Shown here: one piece after another, positions 23,804 to 32,454 of the stretch
Position numbering within the stretch: position 1 is the stretch's first letter
Layout of the letters: the number at the start of each line of letters is the position of its first letter
From: Caryophanales bacterium
GTDB lineage: Bacteria; Bacillota_I; Bacilli_A; RFN20; CAG-288
Assembly (NCBI GenBank): GCA_021621525.1
Contig: JAJVUU010000004.1
Coordinates: 1-50,294 of the forward strand
Direction: 5' to 3'
DNA length: 50,294 nucleotides
Notes under the pieces: model-generated
What the model was told of the DNA's origin: nothing
Database searches by the model: none
The model's input: only the letters and a program-made list of their open reading frames with translations
Translations under genes and position numbers: made by a program

Positions 23804-26800
23804 TTATTCGTAATAGGCGTCAATTTCCGGCTTGCTGACATAGCAAGAGGTGATGGCAGTGCAGACCTTGCCTCCGATTTCCTTCTGAGCATAGACTCTC
23901 TTGTTGCTATAGCTGGAAACACCGGTGTAATCCCAGATGACATTCCAACCATCGGCCTTGAAGGCATTGTAGGCAGAATCCCAAATGGAGTCATCCCAGA
24001 CTTCGCCAGTGATTTCAAATCCAGTGCTTCTATCCGTAAATTGAGGATTGGTCGTTCCAAGATAAACAAACGGAATAGTTCCGCCATCCAATTTCTTGCT
24101 GATTTTTCTGGAGATGGAAGACGACCAACTGTTGACGCCTTCCGGTACAACAAACGGAGCAGCATACGTAATGTCGATTTCACCTGTATTGGAATAAGTC
24201 CCATGGGCCTCCAGAGTGACCTTTGAACCATCATCAAACTTCTTACTGGCCGTGACCCCAAGCATACTATTATGAACTTCAAGGTTGCAAGTCCAGCCAT
24301 CAGCCTTCACCTTTGCATAGGCATCCAAAGCGATGTCACTGCTCCATTCGGCACCTGTGACTTCAAAATTGGAGGAGTACTGCTTTGTCTTATATGCATC
24401 AGTACCCATATAGATATATGGAATGGCATGTTTGTTCGTATAGCCAAGAATCGAAGTAGAAACATCCGTTGCATAAGCGCCATCAGATGGGATGGTCGTA
24501 GACATAAGATCCGTATAGACTTCCATGAGCGGGAATCCATAGCTGGTCTTATAGAGCTTGACAAGGACATATCCGTTGATGGTGCTATCCTTCTTATATG
24601 CCGTCAATACGGAATCATTCAGATCGCAGGAATATCCATTGCTCTCAAAGACAGTCTTGGCATTCGTCAAAACAGAATAGTTCCAGCAATTTCCATAGAT
24701 ATCCAACTCATTGCTGAAATCATAGAAATGGCAACTCTCGTAATTTGTTCCAAGATAGACATACGGAAGCACGACGCCGACATTGGAAGTCATGGCAGTC
24801 TTGGTATCATCCTTCCAATCACTTGCCTTGCTGGCATCATAGTTTTCTTCCTTGGAGACAATGAGTCTAAGCTGACTGGAATAACCTTCCTTGATTTCGA
24901 CGGAAAGATAGCAATCATCAAATTCCTTTTCAGCTGTCATGGAAGAAGGTGTAGTCGATGTAGATGAAGGCATGGTCATTTCAGTCGTCCAGCCGTCCTT
25001 GTCATAAGCAGCCTTTGCAGCAGTCAGCATGGCAGGCTGGAAAGCGGCTCCGTCAATGGTAAGCTTCTGAGTGCTATAACCCCAATCTAAAGTCGGCTGA
25101 TCGACGTCAAGATAGAAATAAGGAAGGTCATATCCGCACAATCTCTTCTCCATCTCAGCCTTTGTAGCTGCATCATATTCGGTTCCTTCGTTCTTATAGA
25201 ACTTCAGGAATTTGATCTTCATCAAAGCGGCGTTGGTATAGTCGGTCGTAAAGGTGATATCCATCGTGCAGCCATCAGCCATGGTGCCATGGAAACAGAC
25301 AGCATCATAAGAGGTGGAAGTACTGGCAGCTTCAGTCCAGACCTTGTTTCCCGATGCATCAGTAGCAGCCCCATAGGCAGTCTTGGCAGCCGTCAATATC
25401 TGGGAATTGAAGGTTCCACCAGTAACGGTGAGAGTGCTGGAGGTTGAATTCCAACTCGTCGTCTCGACAGTCGAATTCAGATAGACATATGGAATCTGGT
25501 CGGCATGTCCATCCAGATAGGAGTTAAAGTCGGTGATGGTACTATCAGCCCATTTGGCATCCGTCGGAACATGATAGCCTTCCTCGAACTCGGCCGTCAA
25601 GGCAATCTTTCCATTATAATTCGTTTTGATGGTGACAGAAATCTCATCACCGTTGTCAAAAGTCTTTTCAGCTGTAAATTTCTTTTCGGAAGGACTGGAA
25701 ACAGGGCTCCATCCATCAAAAGCAGTCGTTGCAAGAGTCAAAACCTGATTGTTCCAAGTTCCACCGGTGATAGACAAAGAATTGGTATAACTGGACCAGC
25801 TTCCCTTCGTCTGCTTCTTTCCAAGGTAGACATAGGGAAGGTCATGTCCGCCAAAATCATCGACAAGAATGTCCTTGGTATCCTGATCCCATTCCTTTGG
25901 GGCATTGTCAGGATCCCAGCCTTCCTGAAGGACGATTTCCATCATGATTTTATCTACCGAATACCCGTATTTCTTGATGGTAATGGTAAAATCATCCTTT
26001 CCGTTGGAAGCCTTTCCTGTTGCCTTGATGGTGGTAGAATCCGTAGCCGTGACCGTATATCCGGCAGCCGTCAATGTCGTCGTAGCATCACTAAGAACCT
26101 GTGCATTCCATTTTCCACCCGAGATGTCTATGGTTGGATCAGATGAATAAGAAGAAATTTCAGCCGTCGGGAACTTGGTACCAAGATAGACGAAAGGAAC
26201 CACATCACCAAATTCCGTCGTCATATCCGACTTGATATCATCATCCCAGTCTGTGGCAGCTGTAAGATCATAAGGTTCATCATAGGTAGCACTAAGGATG
26301 ATGAAATCAGCATCATCCTTGGAAAGCTTCAAATGCACGCCGTCAGTGGCATTGTCAGCGGTGAGTTCCTTTGACGTAGACTTGGAAATGACCCATTCCG
26401 GATGTTTGGCAAGACTAGCCTTATAGGTTTCGATAGTTCCACCAGTACCATTCTTCCATTCGGCAGTACCGCTGATGATCAAAACACCGACATCGGAATA
26501 GCTGACAGCCCAGGAAACATCGATGCTCTTTCCAAAATCAATGTAAGGAAGAACAGCACCGCCAAGATACATCATCATGGTATCCGTGGTATTTTTGTCC
26601 CATCCTTCGCTATATGGATTATAGGATGAACTGGAAAAAGCTTCCTCAGAAGATTCTTCAGCGCTGCTCACAGGAGAAGAGACAGGGGCATCCAAAGAAG
26701 ACACCGTAGAAGAAGTCAAAGGATTGCTGCTGTTCGTCAAAACAGTCGGCGTATCAGAAACAGAAGTCTGTTCTTTTACAGAAGAAGTATCATTTCTGGT

Positions 26801-26857
26801 GCAACCGACAAGACCAAGAAGAGCTAACGTCAACAATGCAATTTTTGTTTTTTTCAT
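23804..26857 (-). CDS. Surface lipoprotein built of eight tandem ~118-residue repeats
   Basis: A 1017-residue predicted lipoprotein: signal peptide with lipobox LVGC (Cys19), a Ser/Thr-rich linker (21-85), then eight repeats. Each repeat is marked by LPY(V/I)YLG-type motifs starting at about 103, 221, 341, 456, 579, 698, 813 and 929, with spacing of 115-123. A repeat runs: a helix ending in the marker, an 'L.ITGG.WN..VL..A' segment, an aromatic 'GW' segment, and a strand pair with acidic residues. Cysteines are few. I know no named family for this unit. A role in surface binding or adhesion is a guess. It has its own terminator and a long AT-rich upstream region; SD TGAGGT is eight bases before ATG. 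Confidence 0.9.
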   Translation of the reverse strand: MKKTKIALLTLALLGLVGCTRNDTSSVKEQTSVSDTPTVLTNSSNPLTSSTVSSLDAPVSSPVSSAEESSEEAFSSSSYNPYSEGWDKNTTDTMMMYLGGAVLPYIDFGKSIDVSWAVSYSDVGVLIISGTAEWKNGTGGTIETYKASLAKHPEWVISKSTSKELTADNATDGVHLKLSKDDADFIILSATYDEPYDLTAATDWDDDIKSDMTTEFGDVVPFVYLGTKFPTAEISSYSSDPTIDISGGKWNAQVLSDATTTLTAAGYTVTATDSTTIKATGKASNGKDDFTITIKKYGYSVDKIMMEIVLQEGWDPDNAPKEWDQDTKDILVDDFGGHDLPYVYLGKKQTKGSWSSYTNSLSITGGTWNNQVLTLATTAFDGWSPVSSPSEKKFTAEKTFDNGDEISVTIKTNYNGKIALTAEFEEGYHVPTDAKWADSTITDFNSYLDGHADQIPYVYLNSTVETTSWNSTSSTLTVTGGTFNSQILTAAKTAYGAATDASGNKVWTEAASTSTSYDAVCFHGTMADGCTMDITFTTDYTNAALMKIKFLKFYKNEGTEYDAATKAEMEKRLCGYDLPYFYLDVDQPTLDWGYSTQKLTIDGAAFQPAMLTAAKAAYDKDGWTTEMTMPSSTSTTPSSMTAEKEFDDCYLSVEIKEGYSSQLRLIVSKEENYDASKASDWKDDTKTAMTSNVGVVLPYVYLGTNYESCHFYDFSNELDIYGNCWNYSVLTNAKTVFESNGYSCDLNDSVLTAYKKDSTINGYVLVKLYKTSYGFPLMEVYTDLMSTTIPSDGAYATDVSTSILGYTNKHAIPYIYMGTDAYKTKQYSSNFEVTGAEWSSDIALDAYAKVKADGWTCNLEVHNSMLGVTASKKFDDGSKVTLEAHGTYSNTGEIDITYAAPFVVPEGVNSWSSSISRKISKKLDGGTIPFVYLGTTNPQFTDRSTGFEITGEVWDDSIWDSAYNAFKADGWNVIWDYTGVSSYSNKRVYAQKEIGGKVCTAITSCYVSKPEIDAYYE

Positions 26858-27452
26858 AAGTATTTACCTCACATGAACCGACTCGACATGCATTCCTTTT
26901 GATGACAGTCACCTGTCAAAACATTGGTTTGTTGCCTTCTAGGATTCGAATAACAATTCCTGTAGAAGAGCAATCCCACCGCACTCTGCTTTTTCAATAA
27001 AACATCTCGTTTTTCACGGAAAAGCTGTTCTTGAATGTTCTCCCTCCTTCCTGTTTTTATCTTAATCATTCCATCTGTTTTTGAAAAATCGCAGCCATCT
27101 ATAGGTTTAGTCCAAAAGGCAAAAATAGTGCTGTAATTTTATATGTTTTTCAGCATTTTTTCATAAAAATTAAGCAATTTCAATAAAATTTCAAGAGAAT
27201 TTGAAAAATCAAGCCGCGACACCTGCAATCGCTTCCATCGCTATTTTTACATATTTTTTCCTTTTCTCAAGCCTTAAAAAACAAAGTTGTTTTTTTAATA
27301 AATCTCTTTTTTTCAAGGCTTCTTTAAGCTTTTAGCAGAATTACGGGTCAAACAATCGTCAAAAGATCAGAATCCACCTTGTTCCTGACATCAAACTAAA
27401 AAACATAAAGCAAAGAAAAAACCGATACATCTCTGTACCGGCAATTTCCTAA
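26858..27452. other. AT-rich intergenic region upstream of the eight-repeat lipoprotein
   Basis: About 595 bases without a convincing gene. It holds the tRNA terminator at its right end, many A/T tracts, and one promoter-like pair on the minus strand, TTATGA (27161-27166) and TATAAA (27138-27143) with 17 bases between. That would give the lipoprotein a leader of about 270 bases. A strong SD-like AGGAGG near 27045 has no ATG after it at the right distance. Confidence 0.5.
27415..27441 (-). terminator. Terminator of tRNA-Ser
   Basis: CCGGTACA and TGTATCGG (minus strand; 27434-27441 and 27422-27429) form an eight-base stem with one G-U pair and a GAGA loop, followed by TTTTTTC. It starts 12 bases past the tRNA 3' end. 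Confidence 0.82.
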
Positions 27453-27543
27453 TGGCGGAGTAGGGGAGACTTGAACTCCCGCTGCGATTTCTCGCACTAA
27501 GTCCTTAGCAGGGACTCCTCTTCACCAACTTGAGTACTACTCC
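27453..27543 (-). tRNA. tRNA-Ser(GCU)
   Basis: On the minus strand a complete class II tRNA. Acceptor GGAGTAG pairs with CTACTCC, followed by G and an encoded CCA. The anticodon stem AGTCC/GGACT holds the loop CTGCTAA (anticodon GCT, reading AGC and AGT). A long variable arm contains a GCGA/TCGC stem, and the T-arm is GGGAG-TTCAAGT-CTCCC. It has its own promoter and terminator. Confidence 0.96.
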
Positions 27544-27562
27544 AAAGCGATATAGCCTATTT

Positions 27563-27591
27563 ATTATGAAGGCTTTCTTGCTAAAAATCAA
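27563..27591 (-). promoter_or_regulatory. Promoter of tRNA-Ser
   Basis: -35 TTGATT (27586-27591), 17 bases, -10 CATAAT (27563-27568), ending 19 bases before the tRNA 5' end. Confidence 0.65.
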
Positions 27592-27602
27592 GTTTTATTT
27601 TC

Positions 27603-27633
27603 AAAAGGCCCTCCCCCGCATGGGAGGAGGGCC
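27603..27633 (-). terminator. Terminator of the nuclease-ABC operon
   Basis: GGCCCTCC (27607-27614) and GGAGGGCC (27626-27633) form a GC-rich eight-base stem followed by TTTT on the minus strand, about 20 bases after the last stop codon. It is the only strong terminator I see between here and the promoter at 41094. Confidence 0.88.
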
Positions 27634-27652
27634 TAAAACAAATCAAAACAGA

Positions 27653-30475
27653 TTAGAAGTTGTACCAGATTTCGTTCGGAAGGAAGGAATACTCTTTGTT
27701 TTCCTCTGTATCAGCATAGCTGATCTTGACAAATTTGAATCCGGTTCCGGTAGCCTTTGCCTCAAATTCTTTTTTACCCTTTTCGGTGGAAATGAGAAGA
27801 GTCTCAGCATTGCTCATATCAACCTTGGCGGAGAACTCTACTTTGATAAGGTCTTTATTGCCATATCCATAGCTGTTGTTGAACTTGAAGGATACGGAAG
27901 TGACATCCTTCGAGAAAGCGGAAGAATTTCTGAGGTAGCTGTTTTTCTTGGTGGAATTATTTTTGTTTTTAGCACCATAGAATCCAATATAGTCATTCTT
28001 CGTCAAAAGTGCGAGATAAGAATACTTAATCTTGTTGACAGTGAAACGTTGTTCACTCTCATTAAGAGTAAGCTTCAATGCCTTTCCGGTGAGGATTTCA
28101 GAATCTGTGACATTGATGATGATCTTGCTTCCGGTACCAATGACATTTCCACCCTTCTTCAAGGAAGCAGTGAGAGTGGTCGTACCGACTGTCTTGGGAG
28201 TGACGTTGACATACCAGTTACCATTGTCATCCTTAGCCTTGGTGAAGGAAGCGACTTCATCATTGGAGTTCTCGATGTTGACAAGAGAAGCATAGTCCTC
28301 GAATTTGAGTGTCTTGCTATCTTCTTCGGAAACGGAATAGGCAAAACCAATCTGAGTATCAACGCCAGGTTTGATGGTAGCCTCAGTCTTCTCGAAGTCG
28401 ATACGGGTCTGATCGATCGTCGTGGCAGAGGTAAGGACAAATTCAAGAGATTCCGTCGTAGAATTGTCAGACTTCGACTTCTTCGTCATCTTTCCAAGGA
28501 AGTAACCTTCAATCTTATACTTGTAGGTGTCCTTGAGAACGATGGAGGAATTGGTGTAGCCGTTCTTGACAAGATTCAGCTTGCTATCACCGAAGGTAAG
28601 CTTGTTTTCATTGGCAACGATGGTCCAGGAATACTTCTTGGTAGCGGAAGTGGAGAAGGCAGCGGTATTCAAGCTGGTGAGAATCTCATTCGTCAAAGGA
28701 GTGACAGCATCGAAACCAGTCGTATTCGGAAGATCCTTTTCTTCAACGTCAAGCTTATAGACATCCTCATCGAGGACACCCCATTTGCTATCGCTTTGCT
28801 TCTTGTCTTCAATAACCAAAGCACCATTGTAGTTGCAGACAGTCGAAGTGACCTCAAGATAGTCACCGACGGAATAGAGAAGCTTGGCCTCATGCATCTG
28901 GACATAGATGGCACCAGTAGCATCGGCAATCATATAGCCGTTGGAACCGATGTTCTTGACGACACCACGGACACGGACAAGACCAGTCTTGGTGATGGAA
29001 CCGATATTGGTAAGAGCAACTTCATCGACGACGGTGACCTTGCAGGATGCGCTTCCGCCTCCGACAGTAGCCGTAATTGTAACCGGTTCTTTACTGGCAC
29101 TGACACCAGTGACGACACCATTTTGATCGACCGTAGCAATCTTCGGATCAGAAGAAGTCCAGGTGATGGTCTTGACGTCCTTGTCAGCATCAGAAAGGAT
29201 ATAGCTGGCAGAAAGCTTCCTGGTGTTCTTGGCATCGACCTTCAAGGTAGTATCGGAAAGGAAGACCAGGGTCGTTTCAGGAGTGGCTTCCGTAAGCTTG
29301 GTGATGACAAAGCTATGATATTTTCCACTCGAAGAAGTCTTGAAGGCCGTCCAATATCCCTCGACGGAATAATAATGGCCTACCTTGTATGGGAACTTCT
29401 TTTCATCGAGCTTGACCGGTTCAAGAAGGTTGCTATAGCCAGGGAGATTCAAGGCAAGAAATCCGGAAGCCAATTCAGCGGAAGCCTTCCAGGAATACTT
29501 CTTTCCGTAGGTATAGAAATCACCGATCTTGGCTGTTTCCATTTTCTTGAGAATTTCGGCAGTCAAAGGAGTGGCTGTCTCGTTGACATTATCAAACTTC
29601 TTGCCGACCTTGACCTGGGCAGTCGGAGAACCGATCTCAGGCTGGGCACCATAGGGAGAGTACTGGCCGGTGACCTTGACGGAATCACCCAAGGAGAAGG
29701 AGCAGGACTTATAGACCATGATGGCACCAGTTCCATCATCGATGAGGTAGGAATTGGAGTTGATGGCAACGACCTTTCCCCAGACGGTGACTTCTTTGAT
29801 CGAGGCAGAACCATTGAGCGTGTTGATGGCAACAGGAGTGGGTACATTCTCAGCGACCGTGAGAGTCAAAGCAGCACCTTCCTTATTGTTGCTCTTCAGC
29901 TTGGCTGTGATGGTGACAGAACCAGCCTTGAGACCGGTGACGACACCATTTGCGACAGTGGCAATTGTCGTATCGGAAGAAGTCCAGTCATAATCAGTAA
30001 GCGTCTTGGAATTCTTCTCGGAATCGATGGCAAGGTTCATGGTCTTGTTGACACCGACAGCGGTATCTTCAGGAACGATGGTAGTAGGATTGCCGACATA
30101 GATTTCAACGGAATCACTCTTTCCACCACCCGTGACGGTGATGGTTGCACTTCCGGCCTTCAGAGGAGAGACATAGGCGCCAAGAACCATGACAACCGTT
30201 GCATCCGAAGAAGTGATCTTGATGTCACCGGAGCTGATCAGAGAAGACATGTTCTTTCCTTCATCGAGGTTCAGCTTGACGCTTCTGTTAGAATCGCCGA
30301 CATAGAACCAATCCTGAAGTTCAGCCTTGTTGCTGATGGAAAGCGTGTTGAGTGTAAACTCCTGCTGACTGCTGGAAGGTGTATCCGAACCAGAATTCGA
30401 TGTAGAGTTCTGGCATCCAACCATCCCGAAGAGAGATACCAAAGAGATGACACTGAGAAGCAATTTCTTTTTCAT
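27653..30475 (-). CDS. Large lipoprotein with Ig-like (BIG2) and OB-like domains
   Basis: A 940-residue lipoprotein with lipobox GMVGC (Cys21). Ig-like blocks cover about 41-128 and 129-207 (DYDWTSSDTTIATVANGVVT) and about 401-484 (ITWTSSDPKIATVDQNGVVTG), typical of BIG2. Two OB-like segments follow Ig-like blocks, about 213-290 (VWGKVVAINSNSYLIDDGTG) and 486-560 (VRGVVKNIGSNGYMIADATG). These match the pattern 'v.G.V...n.yli.DgtGai.vy' of OB folds found beside surface nucleases such as B. subtilis YhcR. The C-terminal 260 residues are beta-rich and unassigned. SD AAAGGAGGT is seven bases before ATG. It is the last gene of the operon that carries the nuclease lipoprotein, so binding of nucleic acid or its products is a reasonable inference. 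Confidence 0.88.
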   Translation of the reverse strand: MKKKLLLSVISLVSLFGMVGCQNSTSNSGSDTPSSSQQEFTLNTLSISNKAELQDWFYVGDSNRSVKLNLDEGKNMSSLISSGDIKITSSDATVVMVLGAYVSPLKAGSATITVTGGGKSDSVEIYVGNPTTIVPEDTAVGVNKTMNLAIDSEKNSKTLTDYDWTSSDTTIATVANGVVTGLKAGSVTITAKLKSNNKEGAALTLTVAENVPTPVAINTLNGSASIKEVTVWGKVVAINSNSYLIDDGTGAIMVYKSCSFSLGDSVKVTGQYSPYGAQPEIGSPTAQVKVGKKFDNVNETATPLTAEILKKMETAKIGDFYTYGKKYSWKASAELASGFLALNLPGYSNLLEPVKLDEKKFPYKVGHYYSVEGYWTAFKTSSSGKYHSFVITKLTEATPETTLVFLSDTTLKVDAKNTRKLSASYILSDADKDVKTITWTSSDPKIATVDQNGVVTGVSASKEPVTITATVGGGSASCKVTVVDEVALTNIGSITKTGLVRVRGVVKNIGSNGYMIADATGAIYVQMHEAKLLYSVGDYLEVTSTVCNYNGALVIEDKKQSDSKWGVLDEDVYKLDVEEKDLPNTTGFDAVTPLTNEILTSLNTAAFSTSATKKYSWTIVANENKLTFGDSKLNLVKNGYTNSSIVLKDTYKYKIEGYFLGKMTKKSKSDNSTTESLEFVLTSATTIDQTRIDFEKTEATIKPGVDTQIGFAYSVSEEDSKTLKFEDYASLVNIENSNDEVASFTKAKDDNGNWYVNVTPKTVGTTTLTASLKKGGNVIGTGSKIIINVTDSEILTGKALKLTLNESEQRFTVNKIKYSYLALLTKNDYIGFYGAKNKNNSTKKNSYLRNSSAFSKDVTSVSFKFNNSYGYGNKDLIKVEFSAKVDMSNAETLLISTEKGKKEFEAKATGTGFKFVKISYADTEENKEYSFLPNEIWYNF

Positions 30476-30534
30476 GAAGCAAACCTCCTTTAATTATTTT
30501 TTGTTTTATCATGAAGTCTTAAGTCAGATTTGGA

Positions 30535-31011
30535 TTACTGATGAAAAACATCGTCTTGAATATCGTCCAGTAATTTTTGGTATTTTCCTTTGGTGATAAG
30601 ACCAATCGTCGTAAACACGATGCCGAGGACAAGCAACACTCCGCCGACAGCGAATCCTACCATGGAGACAAAGAACTCCGGACAGGTCGTGATGAGCTGA
30701 TAGTTCTGTGCCGGCTTCTTTGCCAAAAGGAAGAAGATGATGGCTAAGACAAGAAGAATCACACCGACGCAGTTAAGAGCCATACCGTTCGAAAAAGCGT
30801 TCCTGCCTTTCTGAATCTCGGCATGGCTTGCTGCGGCAAGCGTCTTGATTTCCTGATTCGTGACATCCTTATGTATCAGATGTCCACATCTCGGGCAGAC
30901 ATACTCGATGGTGGTGTTCTCATCAATCTTGCCTTCCATCATGGTCTGGGACATCTTCTTGTCTTCCAACCTGTTCTCATCGATTTCTTTTCCACAATGA
31001 CAGCAGTACAT
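30535..31011 (-). CDS. Zinc-ribbon membrane protein
   Basis: A 158-residue protein. Paired cysteines CCHC (3-6) and CPRC (about 39-42) form a zinc ribbon. A charged helix and two TMs follow (about 76-96, GVILLVLAIIFFLLA, and 115-138, FAVGGVLLVLGIVFTTIGLI), with a short cytoplasmic tail. The start overlaps the upstream nuclease gene closely: its SD GGAGGT lies inside the last codons of that gene, and one base separates the stop from ATG. The role in the operon is unknown. Confidence 0.8.
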   Translation of the reverse strand: MYCCHCGKEIDENRLEDKKMSQTMMEGKIDENTTIEYVCPRCGHLIHKDVTNQEIKTLAAASHAEIQKGRNAFSNGMALNCVGVILLVLAIIFFLLAKKPAQNYQLITTCPEFFVSMVGFAVGGVLLVLGIVFTTIGLITKGKYQKLLDDIQDDVFHQ

Positions 31012-31012
31012 A

Positions 31013-32443
31013 TCACTTTACCTCCGCAAATCCGCTATTGTTGTTCGGGATGATCTGATAACGGATGGAATTGGTGGATTTATGGAACGTATAGACACCT
31101 TCGACATGGAACTTCTTTCCGACAAACTGCTCATATTTGGTATAGATGGTGGAAGGATTGTCGACCGGATGATAGACAAAGGGAAGGAAGATGGAATAAT
31201 CTAATTTCTTTCCGCTTTCATCCTGAAGATACAGGGTGATTTCCGGAGTGGAACCCGTATATCCGCCTGTGACCGTGACGGTGTCTGTGAACTTGACGGA
31301 ACAATTGAGAATCTCATTGTCTGCAGCAGTGACGGAAGATGCTTTCTTCTCGAAGCTGTAGAGGGAGAATTCCTCCGTATTGTCCTTGGCCGAAATCAAG
31401 ACCCTGGCATTCTTGTCGTCATCATCCTTCGGATAAGGCTTGAACTGGGCATCCGTCATCTGGAAGCCGAAGTTCTCGCTGTCCTGAAGGAGTCCGCACA
31501 CCTGGATATATGTGTTGACAGCCGAATATTTAGAAGGGATGGCAGTCATTCCGGTGAAGATATTGATACCGGCATACTCACCATAGCTATATCTTCCACC
31601 CTGTTCCTTGGAATAGAAGTTCTGGATATAGAGGATATTGTTGGAATAACCGGCAACCGTACCGACGATTCGTACCTTCTGGTTGTTGTACTTGTTTTCA
31701 TGGTTTGAATCGGCAAGGCTCAATTCCAGTTCCTTCTTGATGTCAAGGAGGGAGGTATCCTGATAGCTTCCATAGTTGAAGAGAGAAGAAGGCTGTCCGG
31801 AGAACATGTTGAGCTTCTCGACCCTGGCCTGGGCTTCGGCAGCAAGGAAGTCATCCTGCATGCGAGGCATGTCAGCGACGTTCTTGACGTAGGAAAGTCC
31901 TTCCTGGACAATCATGAGATTCAGAAGATCCAGCTCGGAAATCGGAGCGTCCTTCTTTTCCGTATTGATCCAGACAAGGGAGACATATCTTGAACCGGTA
32001 GAATCTGCTTCCGGAGCCTTGTACTCATCAAACGGAGAAGAGATGACGATGGTTCCGTTTTTCTGGGCTGCCTTCAGCTTCTCCTTGGTATAGTTGCTGG
32101 CTTCCTTGCCCCATTCTTCGACGGCACCCGTAGATTCAGGCGTATCGATGCCGAAGAACCTGGCCTTCAGGATATCGCCGTTGGATGTGTCGAAATGAGC
32201 CGTATCGCCATCGATGCAGGTGCGCAACGTCACCTGTTCGATGCCGTCCGTCCAGAAGCTCTTTCCCTGATATTGCTGCACGAGCCTGTTGTTGCTTTTC
32301 TTGTAATAGTCGATATGTTCATGGGTTGAGCCATTGTCCGAAGTCTGCTCCGTCTTGGAAGAAACCTCGGCATCGGTCGCATTTCGACATCCCGTAACAG
32401 CGAACAGACAACAGGTGAGGAGCAGTAAAGAAATCTTTTTCAT
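31013..32443 (-). CDS. Surface nuclease lipoprotein: SNase (thermonuclease) plus OB-like domain
   Basis: A 476-residue lipoprotein, lipobox VTGC (Cys19). The staphylococcal-nuclease domain covers about 66-220. It has CIDGDTAHF with Asp78/Asp80 for calcium, then ARFFGIDTPES with Arg95 and Glu103, and Arg152 in GSRYVSLVWI, which are equivalents of Arg35, Glu43 and Arg87 of the staphylococcal enzyme. All catalytic residues are present. An OB-like domain follows (about 255-345, KVRIVGTVAGYSNNILYIQNF) and a beta-rich C-terminus. It should cut DNA and RNA at the cell surface with calcium. It lies 11 bases after the solute-binding gene and is followed at once by the zinc-ribbon gene. Confidence 0.92.
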   Translation of the reverse strand: MKKISLLLLTCCLFAVTGCRNATDAEVSSKTEQTSDNGSTHEHIDYYKKSNNRLVQQYQGKSFWTDGIEQVTLRTCIDGDTAHFDTSNGDILKARFFGIDTPESTGAVEEWGKEASNYTKEKLKAAQKNGTIVISSPFDEYKAPEADSTGSRYVSLVWINTEKKDAPISELDLLNLMIVQEGLSYVKNVADMPRMQDDFLAAEAQARVEKLNMFSGQPSSLFNYGSYQDTSLLDIKKELELSLADSNHENKYNNQKVRIVGTVAGYSNNILYIQNFYSKEQGGRYSYGEYAGINIFTGMTAIPSKYSAVNTYIQVCGLLQDSENFGFQMTDAQFKPYPKDDDDKNARVLISAKDNTEEFSLYSFEKKASSVTAADNEILNCSVKFTDTVTVTGGYTGSTPEITLYLQDESGKKLDYSIFLPFVYHPVDNPSTIYTKYEQFVGKKFHVEGVYTFHKSTNSIRYQIIPNNNSGFAEVK

Positions 32444-32454
32444 TGCATTACCTC

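Noticed and set aside
23804..26857. A CRISPR-like or satellite DNA repeat in the long repetitive lipoprotein gene
   Set aside because: The periodicity is at the protein level with diverged DNA; there are no identical short repeats with unique spacers.
26869..27069. A 66-codon frame upstream of the eight-repeat lipoprotein, ending at its SD
   Set aside because: The ATG has no proper SD, the strong SD-like AGGAGG lies inside the frame with no start after it, and the product looks random. A leader peptide is possible but unsupported.
27530..30493. A 987-codon open frame on the plus strand opposite the Ig/OB lipoprotein
   Set aside because: The frame is antisense to a convincing lipoprotein with lipobox, SD and domains. 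Its product is a low-complexity Ile/Asp/Gly string with no domain. Biased codon use on the real strand explains the lack of stops.
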